This document shows, piece by piece, positions 12,091-23,998 of a stretch of DNA of 64,000 nucleotides. Positions within the stretch are counted from its first letter, which is position 1. Each line of letters opens with the position of its first letter. The notes under the pieces were generated by a model, which saw only the letters and a program-made list of their open reading frames with translations, was not told the origin of the DNA and made no database searches. Source of the stretch: Rugalucina vietnamica (taxonomy: Eukaryota > Mollusca > Bivalvia > Lucinida > Lucinidae); the NCBI GenBank assembly GCA_964017185.1, contig OZ024875.1:25305456-25369455 (forward strand), read 5' to 3'. The position numbers and the translations under genes are program-made.

Positions 12091-13511
12091 CAGTAGCCAA
12101 GAAACATGTGGTAATATAGGTGTACCACACTACTGCCTATATGCTTATTAGGGGTAGGGGTGAACACTCTGTGATTTTACGTGACACAAATGGGCAATAA
12201 AGTGATTCTCTGACCAGACTGGCACCCATGGGCATTTGTTCTAATGGTGCAAGGTACATCCTACAGATATCCCACCCTAAACACTTCAAATAGCAATAGA
12301 TTTTCGCTTTGTAAATCTTGATTTTCGTCATTTTCATTAATATTCGTGAAAATGCAAATGAGATGATTTTTATTTAGGCCCATGACATTAACAAATTTGA
12401 CAAATAGTATTATTGGTACAATAACAATGAGTCACAATGATTATTTAGGCATGAAATTAGTTTTTATGGGATAATTGTTTTTTTAATTGTTTCTTTTTAT
12501 TCATTTTAAAATTTTAATGAAAATTCATGAATATGCAAATTAGATATTTCCCATTACTTATCATAGGAAGAAAGGGCTATGCCCAAGCTTTAAAATGAGA
12601 CCAAGTTTAATGGTCTAGGATTTACAAATTATTGAGATATCTTCAATTTTCTATGTGTAACCCCACAATAAACGCAAAAAATGAATATTTAGAAAACTTT
12701 AATAGAACATAGTGTAAAATGCAAACGCTTCCACTTCCAGATGACAGAAAACAGGGTTTGATAGCTTTTTTAATGTACTTTTAGAAAATCATAGTGTAGA
12801 AAATCCCCCCTGGCGGGATGGGGTATGGGTAGCTAGAAGACTATTAGTTAACATAACAGGTTTTGATATTTTTGCACTCATATGACATTTGACCTAATTA
12901 TGTAACCCAGAGGCAGTTACAGACTTGAAATATATCCGTATGAGTTTAAACACTTGTCAATGAATAAAATAAGCACATGTTGCCTTTAGTCAGTTTATGT
13001 TTGATTTAAGAAATACTTGTTTATTGTAACAGGTGTTTGTTATTTTGCACTCATTTGACTTTTGACCTCATTCTGTCACCCAGGAGCATTGACAGACTTG
13101 GTATCCACCTCTATGTCTTTGGACACATGTCAAGGAATAACATGAGTACAAGTTACCTATAATCAGTCCATTATTTTCCAAAACAATAATGTTTATTTTC
13201 ATTTTTACAGATTTTTGCCATTTTGCACTCGTTTGACCTTTGACCTTGTTCTGTGGCCCAGGGTCGTTTACAGACTTGGCATCCACCCGTACGAGTTTGG
13301 GCACATGCCAAGGAATATCATGAGCATAGGTAGAATAATGTACTCAAAAATGCCAACAAAACCAAAACTAAGCCACTTTTTTGGATTTGGACTGCCAAGT
13401 ATTGTCCATGAACAATTGACAGGACTCAATTGTAACCTGAGGATTAAATCAAACAAATGAATTTGGTCAGAATTCATTGGACATATTTGTTAATGGATAC
13501 AAGTTTAGTTG

Positions 13512-13812
13512 AGCCACTTCATGAGAAAACCTGTCTTTACATTAAGAACAACAAAGGTGCTAATGGTTGCAATTCAGATATTAGATATTTGTTAGTGTTA
13601 TAATAGTAAAACTTGCTGTTATAAATCACCATGGTCAATGGCTCTCAAGGTTAGTAAACTCAGTATATAAAGAAATGCAAAACATAGTTATACCTGTAGA
13701 AGTTATAAAGATATGCATATCAAATGTACAGGATACTGAATTTGATGACCTGGAGAATGAATTCTGTTACTAGATAGAGATTGTAAAGACATGTTTTCTC
13801 ATAATGGGACTC
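13512..13812. mobile_element. Family K MITE, diverged copy
   Basis: The left end GAGCCACTTCATGAGAAAAC and the right end, which reads GAGTCCCATTATGAGAAAAC on the opposite strand, form inverted repeats extending through TGTCTTTAC. It resembles the family K elements at 25763, 48359, 48680 and 60843 (GAGCC ends, GAGAAAAC). Non-coding. Confidence 0.5.
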
Positions 13813-14029
13813 GAAAATGTGAAAGTGCAGAAAGTGCTACAATTCTTTTGAATGTTATTTTATTTATCAATTTCCATAAACAGATCTTACATTCAGTATT
13901 TGTTTCTTATCAGTTTCCCCCAAGTTCAGAATAAATTACTCTTGTCAGGCAGACATCTTTGTTTGTCTTTCTGGTACTGACCTTCTTTATTATCCCCCGC
14001 CTTTATAAGAAAAGTGGAGGGACCTATTT
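13813..14029. other. Unassigned spacer
   Basis: No gene or repeat recognised, apart from a short CCCCGCC segment near 13996. Confidence 0.35.
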
Positions 14030-15512
14030 AGCTCACCTGAGCCGAAGGCTCACAAGGTGAGCTTATAGTACAGTAGTCGAGCCGGCGTCCGTCCGTCCGT
14101 CCACATTTTCAAACTTGAATATCTCTAAGACAACAAGGCTGATGGTGATCAAATTTTATCTAAAGCATCATTGAGGAGGGGGGAAAGGTTGCATTGAGTT
14201 ATGGGCCAGGTTGGATTGGAACTCTTGTTTCCATGGCAACAGATAGCTTCCATAGACTTACAATGGGAAAAACATAAAAAAAATCTTCTCCGAAACCACA
14301 AGTCCTAGACCTTTCATATTTTGTGTGCAGCATTGTATAGTGGTCCTCTTTATAAATCCTGCCAACCGTGCCCCTGGGGTCCATACAGGCCTCGCCCCGG
14401 GGGCGTGATGGGGCAAAACATAAAAAAATCTTCTTCTCCGAAACCATATGGCCCAGAGCCTTCATATTTTGTATGTAGCAATGTGTAGTGGTCCTTTTTA
14501 TAAATCCTGCCAATCATGCCCCTGGGAACAAAAATGGCCCCGCCCCGGGGGTCATTAGCTCCCAAAGACTTACAATGGGAAAAACATAAAAAGAATCTTC
14601 TTCTCCGAAACCACAAGGCCCAGAGCTTTCATATTTTGTCAGTAGCAATGTATAATGGTCCTCTTTATAAATCCTGCTCACCGTGCCCCTGGGGTTCATA
14701 CAGGCCCCGCCCTGGGGGGGGGGGGGGGGGGGGTCATGGGTAAAACATAAAAAAATCTTCTTCTCCGAAACCACAAGGCCCAGAGCTTTCATATTTTGTT
14801 TGTAGCAATATATAGTGTTCCTCTTTATAAATCCTGCCAGCCTTGCCCCTGGGGTCCATACGGGCCCCGCCCCGGGGGCATCATGGGAAAAACTTTAAAA
14901 AATCTACGAAACCACAAGGCCCAGAGCTTTCTTATTTTGTGTGTAGCAATGTATAATGGTCCTCTTTATAAATCCTGCCTACCGTGCCCCTGGGTCCATA
15001 TGCCCCCCCTTCCTCCCCCCCTCCCCCCGGGGGTGTCAAGGGAAAAACATAAAAAAATCTTCTCCAAAACCTCAAGGCCCAAAGCTTTCATATTTTGTAT
15101 GTAGCAATGTGTAGTGGTCCTCTATATAAATCCTGCCAATCATGCCCCTGGGGTCAAAAATGGCCCCGCCCCGGGGGTCATTAGCTCCCATAGACTTACA
15201 ATGGGAAAAACATAAAAAAAACTTCTTCTCCAAAACCACAAGGCCCAGAGCTTTCATATTTCGTCAGTAGCAATGTATAGTGGTCCTCTTTATAAATCCT
15301 GCCAACCGTGCCCCTGGGGTCCATACGGGCCCCGCCCCGGGGGCGTCATGGGAAAAACATAAAAAAAATCTTCTTCTCCGAAACCACAAGGCCCAGAGCT
15401 TTCATATTTTGTTTGTAGCAATGTATAGTGTTCCTCTTTATAAATCCTGCCAACCGTGCCCCTGGGGTTCATACTGGCCCCGCCTCGGGGGCATCATGGG
15501 AAAAACTTTAAA

Positions 15513-17013
15513 CAAGAGGACCAATGGTCCTATAAACGCTCACCTGAGACCTGAGATATATACTTATAAACTTGTTTGACTATAATGGTAACAAGCATGT
15601 ATATAGCCCCAGGGCAGGGTCAGAATAACCCCTGGAGTCAATGTCTTTTCAAATCATGAAAATTCAGTCCATTTGCCATTTTACTGCAAGTTTTGCCCTT
15701 CAAATGACATTTTAACAATTTCCCCCATTCATATGCATGGGCGACCTAAGTTGACCTTGCCTTAAAATAAGTTAAGGTCATCACAGGGTCATAATTTATA
15801 CAAATTTTGTAAACCTCTATTCCTTGATGCTTCATGCCAAGTTTCAAAATCATAGGCCTTCTGGTTCTGAAGAAGAAGATTTTTAAAGGCTTTTGCTATT
15901 TATAGCCATGGCCTATGTCACACGACCTTGACCTTTTATATAAATTTTCATTCCCCCTTTCTAATGATGCTCCACATAAAGTTTGGCTTTAATTGGCCTA
16001 GCAGTTTCAGAAAAGATGTTTGAATATTTTGATTATATACATGTATATAGCTCCAGGGCAGGGGCACTCAACCCCTGGGGTCAAAATTTTTCTCATAAAC
16101 ATAAATCTTCTGTCTATTTGCATACTCCCAGCAAGTTCCCCCCCCCCCCCACCATTTAATTACATTTTACTAATTTTTCCCATTCAAATGCAATAGCGAT
16201 CTAAGTTGATTTTGCCGTAAAATAAATCAAGGTCATCCCAGGGTCATGATTTATACAAACTTTGTAGAGCTCCATTGCCTGCTGCTTCATGCCAAGTTTC
16301 AAAATCAGAGGCTTTCTGGTTCTGGAGAAGAAGATTTTTAAAGGTTTTTGCTATTTATAGCCATGGCGGCCATCTTGGTCATGTGACCTTGACCTTTTAT
16401 ACAAATTTTCATTCCCCCTTCCTAATGATGCTCCACATAAAGTTTGGCTTTAATCGGACTAGTGATTTCAGAGAAATAGATGTTTGAATGTTATGGTCAT
16501 ATACATGTATATAGCCCCGGAGCAGGGGCAGATAACCCACTGGGGTCAACATTTTTTCATAAACATAAATTTTCTGTCAGTTTGAATACTCCCAGCAAGT
16601 TTCCCCCCAAATAATTACATTTTACTAATTTTTCCCATTCAAATGCATTAGCGACCTAAGTTGACCTTGCCATAAAATAGGTCAAGGTCATCCAAAGGTC
16701 ATGATTTATACAAACTTTGTAGAGCTCCATTGCCTGATGCTTCATGCCAAGTTTCAAAATCATAGGCCTTCTGGTTCTGGAGAAGAAGATTTTTAAAGGT
16801 TTTTGCTATTTATAGCCATGGCGGCTATCTTGGTCATGTGACCTGGACCATTTATACAAACTTTGGTTCCCCCTTCCTAAGGATGCTCCAGATGAATTTG
16901 AATTTGTTCAGAGAAGATGATTGAAAAGTGTGAATGACAACGACGACCACGACGGACGACGGAGCATGGGTATACTATAAGCTCACCTGTGAGCCTTTGG
17001 CTCAGGTGAGCTA
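15513..17013 (-). repeat. Family A element nested in E1
   Basis: The 3' palindrome GGACCAATGGTCC (about 15518) with CTCACCTGAG lies at the left, and the 5' hairpin CTTTGGCTCAGGTGAGCT lies at the right (16990-17012) beside a GACGACGG microsatellite. There are three cores of about 450-480 bp. AGGTCAAGGTCA is intact at 16679. The E1 repeat sequence continues directly on both sides, showing clean insertion. Confidence 0.85.
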
Positions 17014-17289
17014 AAAATCTTCTTCTCCGAAACCACAAGACCCAAAGCTTTCATATTTTGTTTTTATCATTGGATAGTGGTCCTCTTTATAAATCCTGCC
17101 AACTGTGCCCCTGGGGTCCATACGGGCCCCGCCCCGGGGGCGTCATGGGAAAAACATAAAAAAAATCTTCTTCTCCGAAACCACAAGGCCCAGAGCTTTC
17201 ATATGTTGTGTGGACCAATGTATAATACACTCCTTTATAAATGCTGCCAACGGTGCCCCTGGGGTCCATACAGTCAAATATAGCCCCAC

Positions 17290-17600
17290 CCCTTCAGCAG
17301 GCAATAGTGCAAAACATTTTCCCCGAGGTGCAGGTACTGACTTGGCAGGCAATAGCATGTCAAGTCGGTACCTGCACCAAGGGGAAAATGTTTTGCACTA
17401 TTGCCTGTTTAAGCTTGAAATAACTGTTTTATTACCTAATTACATCTATAGTCATGTGACTTATCATGTGACCAGGCAATAGACAGCTGGCCAGGCAATA
17501 GAATTTTCTATTACCTTGCAGTCATATGGCTTATCACATGACCAGGCAATAGACTGATCACTGGCCAGGCAATAGAATTTTCTACTGCCTGGTACTATTT
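17290..17600. repeat. Large palindrome with AGGCAATAG repeats
   Basis: AGGCAATAGTGCAAAACATT (17298) through GGTGCAGGTACTGACTTG is mirrored by its complement ending at about 17408, giving near-perfect arms of about 45-50 bp around a short loop that itself contains GGCAATAG. Downstream, CCAGGCAATAGA recurs at about 17472, 17492, 17542 and 17564, each next to GTGACC or TGGCC. Probably a snap-back non-autonomous element. Family unknown. Confidence 0.6.
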
Positions 17601-18189
17601 CATGGAATTAACAATAATTACTGGAATAGAAGAAAATAACAAATAGGCATTTCTATACAATTTTTAATGTAATTAGGTAATAAATGATATTTTCACGTGA
17701 ACCAAAATGGCAGAAAAGAGGATACACAATCCAGACAAGAGCTCTTCTGCTGATGTAAGTAGGGTTTCAAGGTCACATGACCAAAATGGCCACCATACCC
17801 ATATACGGTAAAAACCCCAATTACTTTGTCCAGTGACTGTACTTTTTGACTCTCAGGTGAGCGATCGTTGCCCCTGGGCTACTTGTTTTAGGCTTTCTGT
17901 CCTTCCGTATGTCCGTCCCCCTATAGGAGTATGTACCTTGTGTGCGCAATTCCTCCTACAGTTTTAAGCCAATTCTTTTGAAACTTTATAGATGTCTTGA
18001 CCATGCTTTGAAGATGTGCATGTGGTTTGGGAATAATCCTCAGATTAATTTTTGACACTTTTTTCGCAAAATGAACTTAGCCATTTTTCGGGCATTTGAT
18101 AACGAAAGTGAATGGACAGTGGGTACCTTGTGTGCGAAACTCCTGCTGCAGTTTTATTCCGATTCTTTTGAAACTTTACAGATGTCTAG

Positions 18190-19166
18190 ACCAGTCAATT
18201 TTATATAAATGGTCCAGGACACATGACCAAGATGGCCTCCATGGCTATAAATAGCAAAATCCTTTAAAAATCTTCATCTCCAGAACCACAAGGCCTATGA
18301 TTTTAAAACGTGGCATGAAGCATCAGGGAGAGGAGCTCTAATCATGGACCCTGGGATGACCTATTTTATGGCAAGGTCAACTTAGGTCGCCTATGCATTT
18401 GAATGGGGAAAAACTGTTTAATGTTATTTGAAGGGAAAAACTTGCAGGAAATGGACAGAATAATAATCATGCGCGGATCCAGAGGGGGGGACCGGGGGTC
18501 CGGACCCCCACTGGAATTTGAAAATTTTACCTAAAAAAAGGTAATTTCAGAATTTTTTTGGGGGGTTGGACCCCCCCTCGTCTGTGACCAAAAATTACCA
18601 TTTTCGTTGGACCCCCTCTCATGAAAATTTCTGGATCCGCGCATGATAATGATTCTGAAAAAAAAAAAAATGATCCCAGGGGGTTCATGTGTCCCTGCCC
18701 TGGGGCTTGATACTTGTATGTGATCAAACATCTTCTCTGAAACCGCTTGGCCCATTTAGGCCATACTTTCTGTGGAGCATGGTTAGGAAGAGGGAATGAA
18801 AGTTTATATAAATGGTCAAGGTCACATGCCCAAGATGGCCACCATGGCTATAAATAGCAAAAACCTTTAAAAATCTTCTTCTTCAGAAACAGAAGGCCTA
18901 TGATTTTGAAATTGGCATGAGAGCTCTACAAAGTTGTGACCCTGGAATGATGACCTATTTTACAGCAAGGTCAACTGAGGTTGCCTTTGTATTTGAATGT
19001 GAAAAAGTGGGGAAATGTCATTCATGGCAGGAAACTTGCTGGGATGAGCAAATGGTCAGAAGATCAATGTTTATGAAAAAAATTAATCCCAGTGGGGTTG
19101 TCTGCCAAGTTTACTGGTATATATCCCAGATCTCAGGTGAGCGTTTACAGGACCATTGGTCCTTTG
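18190..19166 (+). repeat. Family A element, 5'-truncated, nested in family D
   Basis: Starts inside a core (TATAAATGGTCCAGG) without the 5' hairpin and ends with the complete CTCAGGTGAGCG / GGACCATTGGTCC terminus at about 19134-19163. It is itself split by a small MITE at 18468-18645. Confidence 0.75.
18468..18645. mobile_element. 178-bp MITE with 5-bp target duplication
   Basis: Terminal inverted repeats CATGCGCGGATCCAGA / TCTGGATCCGCGCATG are perfect for at least 16 bp. ATAAT is present directly outside both ends (18463-18467 and 18646-18650), and removing the element restores the family A sequence around GAATAATGATTCTG. The interior is a C/G-tract inverted repeat (GGACCCCC). The GCGGATCC terminus and 5-bp duplication recall the element at 61568. 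A 5-bp-duplicating hAT-type group is possible. Confidence 0.8.
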
Positions 19167-20699
19167 GTTTTGATCACCTGACTGTTGACCATGCTTTGAA
19201 GATGTGCATGTGGTTTGAATATAATCCTCAGATTAATTTTTGACACTTGTTGTGCAGTTTGAACTTTGTTGTTTTTTGGGCATTTACACTAAGAAAGTGC
19301 ACGTTGTTTGGATATACAGTCCCGGTAAAAAATCAACAACATATTCCTCTTTTCTCGGAGGACCCTAAGCTATTTTTCTCGGAGAAAGAACGCTAAATTT
19401 CTCTTTTCATTAAGATATTTCGCGTTTCGTTCAGTTCGATTTCTCGGAGAAACACCGAGAAATTTCACCGCGACCGCAGGTATTAACCGGTGAAAACAGG
19501 TAAGTCCAGATTTACCTGTTCGCGGTGTTTCTCGGAGAAATATTGTGCACGATTGTGAAAATCGATTTTACCATATTTTTAATAATAAAGAAGTTTTAGA
19601 CCTTTGACTGATCAGTATTTATAAGTGTTTTTGTATATGGCACCTCTAACAGTTTGACACGTTTTAATAAGGCACATTAATTACTGAGCAAACATTCCAC
19701 AATCTTCTTCACTGGTTTCCGTTACAGTTGGTCAGGCATTACTTGACTCGCATTTGACATACAAATTAAGAAGTACTTTGTTTCATCTCAATTATGTCTT
19801 TATCCAAGTAGTTTCATTTGTTTGAGCTAGGAAACATAAAAGCAATAGGCCATAAACATGTACGAGTATAATAGGTAACCATTTTGCGCATTCTTGAATT
19901 CATATTGAATGTAATGAAATAAATGTTTTCTGGTTCTGGTTGTATGTCAAGCTATGGAAACGTGCATGTAGAATGAAATGGAATAATTTCATCACATTGT
20001 CAGCTTATGGAGCAAGCTATTTTTGTAAAATTTTATTGACCCAATTACCCTGCAGCGATCTCCTAACTCCTATATGAATATGCATTACAACATTCTCGAT
20101 GATAAGGATACACAGTATTTAACTAGCACAAAGTTTTGTCAATACCTCTAAATCACTCGTTTATCAGGGGCACTGTTCGCATAAACACTTTTTTCATACC
20201 AAATTTATGACCAAATCTTCACATAAGAACAAGGCGGATAACGAGAAAACAATTTATACACTTTTCTTTTTTTAAGCATCTGTTTTTCTCGCTAAATGCA
20301 TAAACGCAAAACCTATTACCATGCATAACGACAACTCCGCCATGAACATTTTGTGTTGGCGGCATGTTGTTTCTACAAGGTGCGGTCCGAAATGTCAAGT
20401 GCTTAAGAAAGTGCATGATACATGGTGAAAAATGACAAGTAAAGACAATTTATCAATTACTGATAATTGATAAATTAATTGATAATTAATCGAGTAAATT
20501 AACAAACGCATTTACATGTTCATGTGCTTTAAACCCATATACATTGTACGAGGTATTCCTCAACATATTTACACAGCTGATCAGCGCCTTTGTTTTCACT
20601 ACTCGGCTAGTACAATCCCCCTACTTCTTTAATCTGATATTTCTGTACGCTGTGGCTTGGCTCGGCTGTACGTTACATGTAACGTGGCTGTACGTTACA

Positions 20700-21124
20700 T
20701 GTAACGTACAGCCGAGCCAAGCCACAGCAAACCCCGTCGATGGAAAAGCATGCTCATCCACCAAGGGTGGTTTACTGCGCTATATACCTAACACTTACTC
20801 GATTCACAAAGTCTCAAGTTTGAAATTTGCATATTTCCAAGGGAAGCTATCCCGTTACATTACTTCCCCCTCCGAGAAGACTCGCCCCGAGTCTTGGCCT
20901 GGGGACTACATGGGTAAGGCAACCCCGGTCTGGCGGTTGTCATCATCCCACCGCTGCCACCAAATGTAACGAGCGGCCGAGCCGAGCCACAGCAAACCCC
21001 GTCGATGGAAAAGCATGCTCATCCACCAAGGGTGGTTTACTGCGCTATATACCTAACACTTACTCGATTCACAAAGTCTCGAGTTTGAAATTTGCATATT
21101 TCCAAGGAAAGCTATCCCGTTACA
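20700..21124 (-). mobile_element. TRIM: miniature LTR retrotransposon, fossil
   Basis: Two direct repeats of 160 bp (20700-20859 and 20965-21124), each with TGTAACG...CGTTACA ends, flank a 105-bp interior. Read on the minus strand, the interior starts beside the right-hand LTR with TTTGGTGGCAGCGGTGGGAT, positioned as a primer-binding site. It ends with the purine tract GGAGGGGGAAG against the other LTR, as in Ty3/Gypsy-type elements. There is no gag or pol, and size and layout fit the TRIM class. The LTRs are very similar, suggesting moderate to young age. An inverted piece of LTR end lies at 20650-20699. Confidence 0.75.
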
Positions 21125-22031
21125 TGATCAAGATGTATAGATATGAATTTTTCACCGTATTCGATCTAATAAGTGCACTTGTTCCAAAAATCGCACATCC
21201 TGATCGTTTCCGAAAAACATGTGCAGCTCGACTAGCACACAGCTCAACTGGCGTATGGATATCTTACATCAAATTTACACGTTAAATCGCATTAAAACTT
21301 AACCTTTATTAATGTTTCCGTAGAAGGCAGGAACGGATACACTCATTTTACACGAAAACAAATACATGACCTTATATTTTGGTGTCAGTTTTAAAAATTA
21401 CCGGGACCGTCTAAGTATACAAACTTTAATATGCATGTGCATGAATAGAAAAATCACTGCGCAATATTGCTGTTACTAACGTCCTTGTCCTCAGCCACGG
21501 TTATGTCGGTACTTTTTCGTCGCTTTATGGTACTGTACAAGTTTGGGATGTCCTGACGTTCGAAATGGGCTATACAACATTCGTATTTGTAAACCCTTCA
21601 CTTACAAAAACTACTGAAACAGCATCCGACACGCTATGAACTGCAGATACTTGAGTATGTATGTTTTGTATGTTTGATGCATCCACATTTATATCTCTAT
21701 GTCGTAACACAAATGACGACAAAATAATGGTGCATACGTAAAAGAAAAATAAAAGAAAAATACTATCATAACCGACATTGTCCCAAATTCATGTACATGT
21801 AAAGAAAAGTTTGTACTCGTATATTTCAGCCACTTACTTTGATGCACTGTGTGACATATCCTATACAAAAGTATTTGTTGCACATAATGCATTTTTCATC
21901 TAATAATATCAATCAGATTTAAAGAGGGAGCGAAAAAAAAATTAAAGACCATTAAAATTTCACGACTGTATATACATGTACATTTACAATGTTCCATACA
22001 AACCGCAATTCTGCACAAGGTATATATGTAG
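21125..22031. other. Interior of the TA-flanked element, nothing recognised
   Basis: A+T-rich sequence with no supported gene, RNA or repeat. Confidence 0.35.
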
Positions 22032-22704
22032 GACTCACAACTAGGGTGAGTCCCACAACTAGGCCGATTCCCACAAATGGGCCGATCCCTCAAATGGACC
22101 GAAAAATCTTACGCCATCCCACAAACGGGCCGATTTTTCTGACGTCACGTTACACCAAACAAAGTTTACGTCGCCGTAATTGCATTATAGCAACACCAAC
22201 GGAGGTCTACGGGAGCTGTGTTCCGCCTCTAACCTAATATGAGCATGTTTGTACTTTTATGATGCTTCGAAGTAATGCGTCCATCATACAGTGAGTTTGA
22301 CAGGGCTTTGCATGCAAGTTTAACATCGTAAATGAGCCTAAAATATTCAAGTTTATGTTAGATTCCTTATTTGAGTCTAAATATTAAATCAGTTTTAATG
22401 TTTGCAAAATTGTGGAAAATATTCAACCTCGCCGCACATTCAAATTGGAATATATGCGTCGGTTTGTGGTGGCGTACCCAGGGTATGGTTGCATTTTGAT
22501 TTTATCTTCGTCGTAATGACGCGGGGGAACGTGACGCTTAATATTGCAATCGGCCCATTTGTGAGAATGACGTTACAAAGTTGGCCTACTTGTAGGGGAA
22601 AATCGGCCGGTTTGTGGGATTCCGATATTAAATCGGCCTAGTTGTGAGAATCGGCCCAGTTGTGGGAATCGGCCTATTTGGGGGAACCGGCCTAGTTGTG
22701 AGTC
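22032..22704. mobile_element. Fold-back element built of GGCCGAT repeats
   Basis: Begins GACTCACAACTAGG and ends CCTAGTTGTGAGTC. Both arms consist of a short repeating theme, CCCACAAnTnGGCCGATT, about four to six times per arm in inverted orientation, with a non-repetitive centre of about 350 bp. Long internally repetitive inverted arms are characteristic of fold-back elements. No coding capacity and no clear target duplication. Confidence 0.65.
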
Positions 22705-22923
22705 TTACATATATAACAAACATGTAAATGTATTTATGAGGTTTTCCGATCTCTCCTTCCGAAAGCATTGCTGCCTTTTGTGTCGATGATGTTTTAAAGA
22801 AATAATTTCATATACCGTAACTTTAAAATTACGAAAACATGCCCATGCAATATACAGAGATGTTTAAAGATGAAAAAAAAAAAGAAAATTGTCAGTAGAA
22901 AATGTTTGCTTTTTCTTATTCAT

Positions 22924-23008
22924 GCTCAAAACATAGATTGTGGGTACACGTTATAACCGCCTCACCGAGGCGGTTCAAACTAGTACCCACAATCTTATGT
23001 TTTGGAGC
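22924..23008. repeat. 85-bp palindromic mini-element, copy 1
   Basis: GCTCAAAACATAGATTGTGG... is mirrored by ...CCACAATCTTATGTTTTGGA around an inner hairpin ACCGCCTCACCGAGGCGGT. A diverged copy lies at 28611-28688, so this is a family and not a chance palindrome. Confidence 0.6.
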
Positions 23009-23998
23009 AAAAGATAAAAATTAGATATACCCCTGCATAACCCAGTTTTGCTTTTGATGGGATACACATTCTCCATGAAATGTTTTCCTGATGTAAAATG
23101 TTTGAACAAGAATGATTTTAATGATGCAAATGCATGTGCGTGAATGTGCATGTATGGACATGTCTATTCATATCTACGTGATGTATTTAGCCGTCAATTG
23201 GGAGTAAGTCATATGACAGTGCTGGCTGCACGGTCGGCATTTTTATTTGCTTGACTTTTTATTTCACTTTACGGCAGACAGCTTCCTTATCATGTGAAGG
23301 AGCAGTGTCAGCTTCGTGTTCATTAGAGAATGTGACACAAGAACATGACTGTGTATGGAACCATAATCTGAATATTTGATAACGGTTACGTTAACAGCTT
23401 ACCAAGAAATGCTGGCGGACAAGTAAGGTCCGAACATTTAATAAGACAGGCCGCGATGGTTTTACATGTATAGATAGTGCGTTCGCTTCGAAAAAAAAAA
23501 GTTGCGATTTCGGTCTCCGGCCGGTATATTCATGTTATTTGACTTGTGTTTATCCTGACATAATTAAAGTAAACCGCCTGTTAAATCATTGCTATTGTAC
23601 ATAATTAAATACCTTTAATCAAATGTCATTAAACTTATTTATTCATTCAATGAAAATGATTCTGATTATCCACATAGTCACTAGAAGTGTGGTAATTTCA
23701 TTCTTTGTTGGAAAGGACAATGCTCAAGGCGCGAATTTCTAATGACGCCCTTGATTTTTAAATGATTTTTTCGCTTCCATTCTTTTGTTCAAAGATCGAA
23801 TAATCATGGATGATGTGAAAAGCAACACAAGTGACAAAGGTCATCATAAATTTTAATGTAATCAAGAATATATTTATGTGGATTATAAGCCATCTAAACA
23901 AATACGTAAAATCTGCAAGTTTCATACTTGCAAATACTTATTATTTTTTAATTTATTATTTTATATTTATTCAAAAATTATAAACATGCATTTGTCTT
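23009..23998. other. Interior of the TA-flanked element, nothing recognised
   Basis: No supported gene or repeat. The TTTCTCGGAGAAA-type subterminal repeats resume at about 24006. Confidence 0.35.

Larger units (their letters stand above)
7320..13400. mobile_element. Element G: 6 kb repeat element with inverted arms and 187-bp array
   Basis: The inner left arm (7363-7382 GTTGGCATTTTTGAGTACA and 7430-7450 GGGTGGATGCCAAGTCTG) is matched in inverted order at the right (13271-13291 and 13340-13358). Between the arms is a tandem array whose landmark ATCATTTGAT recurs at about 7785, 7971, 8159, 8346, 8534 and 8722, a period of 186-188 bp. The array continues after the inserted family A copy to about 12090. 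Bases 12100-13060 are A+T-rich and non-repetitive. The outer limits are approximate and the superfamily is unknown. No transposase was seen. Confidence 0.55.
14030..17880 (+). repeat. Element E1: A-type ends with a different (E) core array
   Basis: Opens with the family A hairpin AGCTCACCTGAGCCGAAGG and a GTCC microsatellite, but the core is unrelated to A. It consists of roughly 155-bp units with TATAAATCCTGCCAACCGTG, GCCCCGCCCCGGGGGC and ATCTTCTTCTCCGAAACCAC, about eight units to 15512. After a nested minus-strand A copy the array resumes at 17014. The right end (17840-17878) is the A2-type CTCAGGTGAGCGATCG with GCCCCTGGGC. Bases 17290-17600 are a separate insertion. A run of 20 G lies at 14714-14733. 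Not coding, since apparent long frames simply follow the repeat. Confidence 0.75.
17881..19314 (+). repeat. Family D element pieces, interrupted
   Basis: Units carrying GTACCTTGTGTGCG, TTTTGAAACTTTA and GATGTGCATGTGGTTTG appear at 17930, 18120 and 19196. They match the complete family D copy at 39495-40357 on the other strand. The middle is displaced by family A sequence (18190-19166), and the right side is cut by the TA-flanked element at 19317. Confidence 0.65.

Noticed and set aside
14199-15579. Many overlapping open frames of 60-104 codons on both strands
   Set aside because: They follow the G+C-rich tandem units of element E1 and recur unchanged in E2 and E3. They have no start context or codon pattern, and they exist on both strands at once.
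18917-19243. 108-codon plus-strand open frame
   Set aside because: It runs through family A core, the family A 3' end and family D sequence, and no part resembles a protein family.
20544-21285. Two open frames of 141 and 152 codons with the same repeated peptide
   Set aside because: Both run along the duplicated LTR of the TRIM, and the shared peptide is just the direct repeat read twice.
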